11,660 nucleotides of DNA. Source: Bacteroidota bacterium (GTDB lineage Bacteria; Bacteroidota; Ignavibacteria; SZUA-365). The first letter of the stretch is position 1, and every line of letters begins with the position of its first letter. Of the stretch, positions 6,593-11,660 are shown piece by piece. Below the pieces are notes generated by a model. That model saw only the letters and a program-made list of their open reading frames with translations. It had not been told where the DNA came from and did no database searches. The translations under genes and the position numbers were made by a program. The DNA lies in the NCBI GenBank assembly GCA_018224415.1, contig JAGTUZ010000273.1, positions 1 to 11,660 of the forward strand, in the 5' to 3' direction.

Positions 6593-6629
6593 CGCCAACC
6601 AGACCATTTATTTTTCACGGAATTCTTTC

Positions 6630-6660
6630 TTGAGTTTCCCCATGGGGAGGCGTATCTTTG
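6630..6660 (+). promoter_or_regulatory. Bacteroidota-type promoter of the exbB-exbD-exbD operon
   Basis: TTG at 6630-6632, a 20-nt spacer, and TATCTTTG at 6653-6660, a full match to the TAnnTTTG -7 box of the Bacteroidetes housekeeping sigma factor. Transcription should start near 6665, leaving a leader of roughly 150 nt before exbB. The spacer holds a perfect palindrome (6637-6648). Confidence 0.75.
6637..6648 (+). promoter_or_regulatory. 12-bp perfect palindrome inside the exbB promoter spacer (candidate operator)
   Basis: TCCCCATGGGGA is identical to its reverse complement and lies wholly between the -33 and -7 boxes, where a bound dimer would block RNA polymerase. It does not look like a Fur box. 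Which regulator, if any, binds it is unknown. Confidence 0.45.
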
Positions 6661-6718
6661 ACATGATATTGCGAGCCGAATATATCGGATCAAGACATAC
6701 TGTTTCTCCAGCGCTGTT

Positions 6719-6754
6719 TTCCTGCATCGGTGGCATTGACCGGCCAAGCAGGAA
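6719..6754 (+). other. Stem-loop in the exbB 5' leader
   Basis: TTCCTGC (6719-6725) pairs with GCAGGAA (6748-6754); inside it CGGT (6728-6731) pairs with ACCG (6739-6742). A smaller TCCG/CGGA hairpin follows at about 6756-6767. The structure lies mid-leader, well before the Shine-Dalgarno at 6800-6804. I do not recognise a known riboswitch. Confidence 0.4.
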
Positions 6755-6812
6755 GTCCGCTTTCGGATGATCAACGAAGCTGAACCCTTATTTTTTATTG
6801 GAGGCATTTAAC

Positions 6813-7511
6813 ATGCAGCATGTTCTCGGAACTTTCCTCCTGCTCCTTCAGGAAGCCGGCGAAAGCACTGGCGTCATCAACTACCTGATTGAAAAGTTCA
6901 ATCAGGGAGGTGGTTTCATGTGGCCCATCCTCGTGTCGCTGGTCTTGGGACTCGCCTTCGTGATTTTCAAATTTATCTCCCTCGCACGCGCGTCGGGCAA
7001 CACCAAGAAGTTTCTCGTCGACGTGAAGAAGGCGCTGGACGAGGGTGGTGTCGATCGTGCGATCGAAGTCTGTTCGAAAAGCAGCACCTCGGTCGCGAGC
7101 GTATTCCAGGCTGGTCTCATGCGCGCCGACGAAGGTATCGACGCTGCGGAGAAAGCCGTGATCAGTTACGGCTCCATCGAGATGTCCTTTCTCGAGCGCG
7201 GCTTGATCTGGATCTCCACGTTCATCTCGATTGCACCATTGCTCGGTTTCACCGGAACGGTTGCCGGTATGATCCAGGCCTTCGACGCCATCGCGGCTGC
7301 GAAGAACATCTCCCCGGAAATCGTCGCCAGCGGTATCTCCGTGGCCCTTTTGACCACGCTGTTCGGTCTGATCGTCGCCATGCTGCTCCAGGTGTTCTAC
7401 AACTATTTCGTCTCCCGCATCGACAAGCTCGTCGTGGAGATGGAAGAAAGTTCCATCGAACTGATCGACTCGCTCGTCCTGCTCCATCGCGGCAAGAAAT
7501 CCAGCAACTAA
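6813..7511 (+). CDS. exbB: ExbB/TolQ/MotA-family proton channel protein
   Basis: ExbB forms the pentameric inner-membrane ring that, with ExbD, turns proton flow into force on TonB (or acts similarly in Tol-type systems). The 232-residue product has three hydrophobic helices at about 35-57, 133-155 and 171-199. The first two are separated by a cytoplasmic domain that includes the ALDEGGVDRAIEVC helix pair. The family signature is clear: PLLGFTGTVAGMI (142-154) in helix 2 and ISVALLTTLFGLIVA (175-189) in helix 3, with the pore-lining Thr residues present. The start at ATG 6813 is set by GGAGG at 6800-6804 with 8-nt spacing; a TTG at 6798 lies at the edge of that site and is not credible. It is first of three co-directional genes, driven by the promoter at 6630-6660. 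ExbB and TolQ cannot be fully separated from sequence alone; exbB is used because two exbD-like genes and no tolA, tolB or pal follow. Confidence 0.93.
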   Translation: MQHVLGTFLLLLQEAGESTGVINYLIEKFNQGGGFMWPILVSLVLGLAFVIFKFISLARASGNTKKFLVDVKKALDEGGVDRAIEVCSKSSTSVASVFQAGLMRADEGIDAAEKAVISYGSIEMSFLERGLIWISTFISIAPLLGFTGTVAGMIQAFDAIAAAKNISPEIVASGISVALLTTLFGLIVAMLLQVFYNYFVSRIDKLVVEMEESSIELIDSLVLLHRGKKSSN

Positions 7512-7551
7512 GACTCGTCCTTCACCATCCAACTCCGAAGGAGCCGTTTTC

Positions 7552-8061
7552 ATGTTTCGAAAGAAAAAGAGACCGGGTGCGGAAATTTCGTCCAGCGGAC
7601 TGGCCGACATTTCCTTCCTGTTGTTGCTGTTCTTTCTGGTGACGACAACGATCGACGTCGACACGGGAATTGACCTGGTGCTTCCGCCCTGGGTCGAGAA
7701 TGCCGAACAGGTGCAGGTCAAGTCGGAAAACATCGCCAACCTCCTCGTCAACGAGGTCGGCGACGTGCTGCTGGACGAGAAGATCATCGGCATCCCCCAG
7801 ATCAAGCCCGAGATCATCTCGCGCATCAAGGCCAATCCCAAGCTGATCATCAGCTACAAGACTGTGCGCGACACGCCCTACAGCATCTACATCACCGTGA
7901 TGGATCAGCTCAAACTGGCCTACCAGGATCTGCGCGACGAATACTCGCGCGAAAAGTTCGGTATCACAACCGACCAGGCAGACGACGAACAGATCCAGGA
8001 AATCCGCAAGGCGATCCCCCAGCGGATCTCCCTTGCCGAACCGACGCAGGCCGAAGGCTAA
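7552..8061 (+). CDS. exbD: ExbD/TolR-family protein, first copy
   Basis: ExbD is the single-helix partner of ExbB, with its C-terminal domain in the periplasm. The 169-residue product has a basic cytosolic start (MFRKKKR), one helix at about 17-36 beginning LADISFLLLLFFLV, and a periplasmic domain with the expected beta-alpha pattern. D19 corresponds to the essential proton-carrying Asp of ExbD/TolR. After the domain it has a charged tail (about 135-169, EYSREKFGITTDQADDEQ onward) longer than in E. coli ExbD (141 residues). AAGGAG at 7538-7543 with 8-nt spacing fixes ATG 7552. It starts 40 bases after exbB and is followed by a second copy 21 bases downstream. In Bacteroidota such pairs occur in exbB-exbD-exbD-tonB clusters; here tonB is missing. 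Confidence 0.93.
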   Translation: MFRKKKRPGAEISSSGLADISFLLLLFFLVTTTIDVDTGIDLVLPPWVENAEQVQVKSENIANLLVNEVGDVLLDEKIIGIPQIKPEIISRIKANPKLIISYKTVRDTPYSIYITVMDQLKLAYQDLRDEYSREKFGITTDQADDEQIQEIRKAIPQRISLAEPTQAEG

Positions 8062-8082
8062 TCCACAGGAGCAACACCACCC

Positions 8083-8496
8083 ATGAAATTCAACAAAAAA
8101 CTTGCGCAGACGCAGCAGAATATTCCGACCTCGTCACTGCCCGACATCATTTTCATGCTGCTGATTTTCTTCATGGTCTCCACTGTGCTTCGTGAGGTTG
8201 ACATCCTTGTCGAGTACCAGTTGCCGGAGGCCATCGCCGTCGAGAAAATCGACAACAAGCGACTGCTGTCATACATCTGGGTCGGACGTGACGAACGCAT
8301 CCAGATCGACGACTCCATCGTTCCGGTGGAAGCAATCAGCAACATTGCATACGGCAAGCGCATGAACAACCCGAACATCATCATGTCACTGCGTGTCGAC
8401 CGCGGGTCCCGCATGGGCATCGTCAGCGACATCCAGCAGGAGCTCCGGCGCGCCGATGCCCTGCGCATCAACTATTCCGCGCTCGTCAAGTTCTGA
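8083..8496 (+). CDS. exbD: ExbD/TolR-family protein, second copy
   Basis: A 137-residue paralogue of the gene before it, with the same plan: basic start (MKFNKKLAQTQQ), one helix beginning LPDIIFMLLIFFMV with the proton-carrying Asp at D21, then a periplasmic domain. Outside the helix it is quite different from the first copy, and it lacks the acidic tail. The two may form a heterodimer inside one ExbB ring, or serve different partners; this is inference. AGGAG at 8067-8071 precedes ATG 8083 at a somewhat long spacing. It is the last gene of the operon, with a strong terminator 20 bases after its stop. Confidence 0.92.
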   Translation: MKFNKKLAQTQQNIPTSSLPDIIFMLLIFFMVSTVLREVDILVEYQLPEAIAVEKIDNKRLLSYIWVGRDERIQIDDSIVPVEAISNIAYGKRMNNPNIIMSLRVDRGSRMGIVSDIQQELRRADALRINYSALVKF

Positions 8497-8516
8497 CGCC
8501 AGGAACGACATCCCGG

Positions 8517-8550
8517 AAAAGGCAAGCGTCTCCGCGACGTTTGCCTTTTT
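8517..8550 (+). terminator. Intrinsic terminator of the exbB-exbD-exbD operon
   Basis: GGCAAGCGTC (8521-8530) pairs with GACGTTTGCC (8536-8545) through 10 bp including one G-U, with loop tccgc and a TTTTT tail (8546-8550). AAAA at 8517-8520 can extend the stem into the T-run. The T-run ends 19 nt before the mutS2 start codon. Confidence 0.9.
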
Positions 8551-8569
8551 CATTTCCACGGAGCCAGCA

Positions 8570-10945
8570 ATGAATCCCACCGAACGCAATAATTACTCCG
8601 ACGCCGTGGCGAAGCTGGAGTTCGATCGTATCCGGACGCACATCGCACGTGGCTGCGTGACCCTGTACGGCAGGGAGCAGCTCGAACGCCTGCTCCCTTC
8701 GTCGATGTTTGCCTGGGTGCGTGACGAACTTGCGCGCGTCGACGAGATGACACGCCTTATCGAGGCCGACGATGCTCCTCCACTCGAATCGATCGAAGAC
8801 GTGCGTCCGGCGCTGCACAGGGCGGCGAAGGAGGGCAGCGTCATCGCGTCGGAGGATTTCCGCGAGATCCTGCGTCTGCTTTTGGTCTCGCGCAAACTGC
8901 GTGGGTTCTTCCAGAAACGCGAGGAGCGCGCGATGCTGCTCGCGGCAATGGCTGCGGAACTGCACGAAGACAAGCTGCTCGAATTCCATATCGACCGCGT
9001 CGTCGACGAAGAAGGTTTGGTCAAAGACAATGCTAGCAAGGAATTGCGAGCGATCCGCCGCGACATGATCGAGAAAAGCGCGCTGCTGCGGAGACGCATG
9101 GAGAACATTCTCAAGCGTGTCGCCGAGGATGATATGGTCATGGAGGAATTGGTCACCATGCGCGACGGACGCATGGTGCTCCCCGTGAAGGTCGAGTTCA
9201 AACGGCAGGTCCAGGGCTTCATTCATTCGACCTCCGCGACCGGACAGACTGTGTATATCGAACCCACGGAGACGCTCGACCTCAACAACGAGATCCGGGA
9301 CCTGCAGTTCGCCGAACAGCGCGAGGTCAACGCGATCCTCACCGAACTGACCGGCCGCTTGCGCAGCGTCGTTTCCGCACTGCTGCGCGCCCTTGAGCGC
9401 ATCGCCGAGTACGACAGTCTCGCTGCCCGTGCGCGTTATGCGCGGGATGTCCTCGGCGCCTGTCCGGTCATCCGGCGTGACGGCCCGCTCGTGCTCAAGC
9501 ATGCCCGCCATCCGCTCCTGCTCCTGCACAAGAAGATGAAAGACGTCATTCCCATCGACATCACGCTCGGCGAGGAGGCGTCGACGGTGATCATCACCGG
9601 ACCGAACGCCGGCGGCAAGAGCGTCACGATGAAAACCGTCGGCCTGACCGCGCTCATGGTGCAGAGCGGCATTCCTGTCCCATGCGATGCCGCAAGCGAA
9701 TTTCCGGTATACGACAGTGTGCATGTGGATATCGGTGACGAACAGTCGCTGGAGAACGATCTGAGCACCTTCAGTTCCCATATCAGCCGGCTGGCACGCA
9801 TCGTCCAGGAAGCAGACGCGCGCTCCCTGGTGCTCATCGACGAGATCGGGACGGGGACGGACCCTGCCGAGGGAAGTGCGCTCGGTGCCGCCATCCTCGA
9901 ACGACTGACCGTCGCACGCGCCCATGTCATCGCAACGACGCATCACGGCATGCTCAAGGCGTTCGCGCACGAACATCCCGGCATGGAAAACGCCGCCATG
10001 GAATTCGACTTGCATAGCCTGCAGCCGACGTACGCGTTCCGGGCCGGTTTGCCCGGAAGCAGTTACGCCTTCGAGATCACGCGAAGGCACGGGATGGATC
10101 CGGTTATTATCGATCGTGCACGCGACATCGTTGGCAACCAATCCGATGCCCTCGAGCAGCTGCTGGCCGAGGTCGAGCGGCAGTCTCAGGAACTCGGTGT
10201 GCGGCTGCGACGCAGCGAACAGCAGGAAGAGAAATATCACACGCTGGTCGTGGAGTACGAGCAGAAGCTCAAGGCCATGAAAAAAGAGGTGAAGGAACTG
10301 CAGCGCCATTCGCTTGACGAAGCGGAACGTATCCTGCAGCAGGCCAACGCCACCATCGAGGAAGCGATTCGCGGAATACGGGAGGAGCAGGCCTCGAAGG
10401 AATCCATCCGCCGCGCGCACGAACGTGTCGATCAACAGCGGCAGGATGTCGAGCGCGCGCTCGCGGAGCTGCGTCCGGCCAAGTCCACGACCGCGGCCGT
10501 GAAGCTGGCCGCCGGTGACGAGGTGATCATGCGCGACAATCCCGGCGCGCACGGTGTGGTCCTTTCCGATCCGGTCAGGGAAAAGGTCGAAGTCGCCTTC
10601 GGGGCGCTTCGCATGTCCGTGCCCGTCGCCTCGCTCGATCGTATGGAAAAACCGCAGGCGGCTGCTATCAGCACGGTGATTCCGGATGAGCCGCTTGAAA
10701 AAAATGAAATCGATGTGCGCGGCATGTACGGCGACGAGGCAGTTCGGGAAATTGATCTTTTTCTTTACAAAGCCTGGGGCATGGGTTTCCGGCGTGTGGA
10801 CATCATCCACGGGAAGGGCACAGGGGCGCTACGGCAGCGCGTGCACACCTTTCTGCGCGACGTTCCCTTCGTACAGGAGTTTGCGCTCGGCGAATGGAAC
10901 GAAGGAGGATCGGGGAAAACCAAGGTGGTGTTTAAAAACGACTAA
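8570..10945 (+). CDS. mutS2: Endonuclease MutS2 (Smr-domain MutS homologue)
   Basis: MutS2 is a MutS-family ATPase without the mismatch-reading domain. In different bacteria it limits recombination or, as shown in Bacillus subtilis, rescues collided ribosomes. The 791-residue product has the usual length. The N-terminal core and clamp helices carry the RDGRMVLPVK motif near residue 200. The ABC ATPase follows with Walker A TGPNAGGKS (343-351) and Walker B LVLIDEIGTGTDP (D424-E425). A long charged coiled coil covers about 525-640. The C-terminal Smr nuclease domain has IDVRG (714-718), HGKGTG (747-752) and a final G-K-T-K-V-V strand. The start ATG 8570 has GGAG at 8560-8563. The frame is open back to 8393, but that extension overlaps exbD and crosses the terminator, so it is not used. 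No promoter of its own was found between the terminator and the start codon. Confidence 0.97.
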   Translation: MNPTERNNYSDAVAKLEFDRIRTHIARGCVTLYGREQLERLLPSSMFAWVRDELARVDEMTRLIEADDAPPLESIEDVRPALHRAAKEGSVIASEDFREILRLLLVSRKLRGFFQKREERAMLLAAMAAELHEDKLLEFHIDRVVDEEGLVKDNASKELRAIRRDMIEKSALLRRRMENILKRVAEDDMVMEELVTMRDGRMVLPVKVEFKRQVQGFIHSTSATGQTVYIEPTETLDLNNEIRDLQFAEQREVNAILTELTGRLRSVVSALLRALERIAEYDSLAARARYARDVLGACPVIRRDGPLVLKHARHPLLLLHKKMKDVIPIDITLGEEASTVIITGPNAGGKSVTMKTVGLTALMVQSGIPVPCDAASEFPVYDSVHVDIGDEQSLENDLSTFSSHISRLARIVQEADARSLVLIDEIGTGTDPAEGSALGAAILERLTVARAHVIATTHHGMLKAFAHEHPGMENAAMEFDLHSLQPTYAFRAGLPGSSYAFEITRRHGMDPVIIDRARDIVGNQSDALEQLLAEVERQSQELGVRLRRSEQQEEKYHTLVVEYEQKLKAMKKEVKELQRHSLDEAERILQQANATIEEAIRGIREEQASKESIRRAHERVDQQRQDVERALAELRPAKSTTAAVKLAAGDEVIMRDNPGAHGVVLSDPVREKVEVAFGALRMSVPVASLDRMEKPQAAAISTVIPDEPLEKNEIDVRGMYGDEAVREIDLFLYKAWGMGFRRVDIIHGKGTGALRQRVHTFLRDVPFVQEFALGEWNEGGSGKTKVVFKND

Positions 10946-10965
10946 TTATTCACGAATTCATCGCC

Positions 10966-10997
10966 TTGCACGGGGCGAGGTGTTTGTGTATTATTTG
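10966..10997 (+). promoter_or_regulatory. Probable Bacteroidota-type promoter of the biotin carboxylase gene
   Basis: TTG at 10966-10968, a 20-nt spacer, then TATTATTTG at 10989-10997, which fits TAnnTTTG only with a one-base shift or two mismatches. Support comes mostly from its likeness to the promoter at 1473: both have GCCTTGCA, then GGC three bases later, then GTGTA at the -7 box. The TTG lies in the 8-nt loop of a TCGCC/GGCGA dyad (10961-10978). Confidence 0.45.
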
Positions 10998-11029
10998 GCC
11001 AACAAACTGAGCCACTATCAGCGAAAGGC

Positions 11030-11660
11030 GTGAAAAAACCTATTCGATCACTGCTGATCGCGAATAGAGGAGAGATCGCCGTCCGCATCATCCGGGCCTG
11101 CAAGGAACTGGGTATTCGCACGGTCGCTGTCTATTCGGATCCCGACTCCACCGCACCGCACGTTCTCGCCGCGGACGAGGCCTGGCATATTGGTCCTGCC
11201 GCGTCCCGCGAGAGCTACCTTCGTATGGATACCATCATCGATGTCGCGCGGAAGGCCGGCTGCGACGCGATCCACCCGGGCTATGGTTTCCTCTCGGAGA
11301 ATGCGTCCTTCGCCCGTGCCGTCGAGGAGGCGGGTATCATTTTCGTCGGTCCTCCCGCCGAAGCCATCGAGGTCATGGGCGATAAAACCTCCGCGCGCAC
11401 ACTGATGATCAAGCGTGGCGTGCCCGTTGTGCCGGGCACCGAACATGCCATCACGTCCGCTGAGGAAGCCGAGCGCATCGCAGCGGGGGTGGGATATCCC
11501 ATCCTGTTGAAAGCAGCGGCCGGGGGCGGTGGCAAGGGAATGCGTGCCGTCGAGCGTCCGGAGGACCTGCTCAAGTCCCTCGAATCGGCACAGAACGAAG
11601 CACGCTCCGCCTTTGGCGATGACCGCGTGTATATCGAAAAATTCGTCCTCCAACCACGAC
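11030..11660 (+). CDS. Biotin carboxylase subunit of an acyl-CoA carboxylase (3' end outside window)
   Basis: Biotin carboxylase uses ATP and bicarbonate to carboxylate biotin, the first step of acetyl-, propionyl- or methylcrotonyl-CoA carboxylase. About 210 residues are present, covering the N-terminal pre-ATP-grasp domain and the start of the ATP-grasp domain: LLIANRGEIAVRIIRAC (8-24), HPGYGFLSEN (82-91), MGDKTSAR (116-123) and the glycine-rich loop GGGGKGMR (165-172). K119 and K169 match the ATP-binding K116 and K159 of E. coli AccC. The KAAAGGGGKGMR form of the loop is commoner in propionyl/methylcrotonyl-type alpha subunits than in E. coli AccC, and the missing 3' end would show whether a biotin-carrier domain is fused, so I give no gene symbol. 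GTG 11030 is the start by family alignment; AAAGG at 11024-11028 is very close to it. It begins 84 bases after mutS2, behind its own probable promoter. Confidence 0.95.
   Translation, partial: MKKPIRSLLIANRGEIAVRIIRACKELGIRTVAVYSDPDSTAPHVLAADEAWHIGPAASRESYLRMDTIIDVARKAGCDAIHPGYGFLSENASFARAVEEAGIIFVGPPAEAIEVMGDKTSARTLMIKRGVPVVPGTEHAITSAEEAERIAAGVGYPILLKAAAGGGGKGMRAVERPEDLLKSLESAQNEARSAFGDDRVYIEKFVLQPR

Noticed and set aside
6798..6812. TTG start for ExbB at 6798
   Set aside because: It overlaps the Shine-Dalgarno that serves ATG 6813 at normal spacing.
8393..8569. N-terminal extension of MutS2
   Set aside because: It overlaps exbD2 in another frame and crosses the terminator; ATG 8570 has a good ribosome site and gives the usual family length.
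8486..10810. 774-codon open frame on the minus strand
   Set aside because: Shadow of mutS2, whose full domain set is on the + strand.

Overview
The window is a GC-rich, gene-dense stretch of bacterial chromosome in which every convincing gene is on the + strand. Three features point to the Bacteroidota/Chlorobiota/Ignavibacteriota (FCB) side of the tree: a long SecA with the insertions usual in that group, an exbB-exbD-exbD cluster with two ExbD paralogues, and promoters of the TTG-N20-TAnnTTTG type instead of TTGACA/TATAAT. This placement is an inference from gene and promoter style; no rRNA is present to confirm it.

Layout. (1) Positions 1-1431 hold the 3' part of an unrecognised gene. Its first 170 bases are an 18-bp tandem repeat that reads in frame as Pro-Gly-Pro hexapeptides, followed by a conserved-looking globular region and a C-terminal CBM9-like beta domain. 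(2) Positions 1432-1896 lie before secA. They contain a promoter (1473-1503) and a 104-codon ORF (1532-1846) with a signal-sequence-like hydrophobic N-terminus and a C-terminal RQIRAPA-x5 end. A hairpin spans its stop codon. This is the layout of a SecM-type secretion-monitoring leader peptide, and it is the most interesting item in the window. (3) secA (1897-4956) is followed at short distance by a zinc-ribbon, five-helix Yip1-like membrane protein (5008-5739). (4) A second, unrelated 18-bp tandem repeat (5743-5813) precedes an isolated nanE (5861-6574). (5) An exbB-exbD-exbD operon (6813-8496) has a clear promoter with a perfect 12-bp palindrome in its spacer, a long structured leader, and a strong intrinsic terminator at 8517-8550. 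(6) mutS2 (8570-10945) starts 19 nt after that terminator. (7) A weaker promoter (10966-10997) precedes the start of a biotin carboxylase gene that runs off the right edge.

Functionally the region is mostly housekeeping: protein export (secA and its possible leader), energy transduction to the outer membrane (exbBDD), ribosome/DNA quality control (mutS2) and acyl-CoA carboxylation. I saw no tRNA, rRNA, IS element, phage gene or CRISPR array. The novelty is in the small and non-coding parts: the secA leader ORF, the shared promoter architecture, the operator-like palindrome and the two minisatellites.
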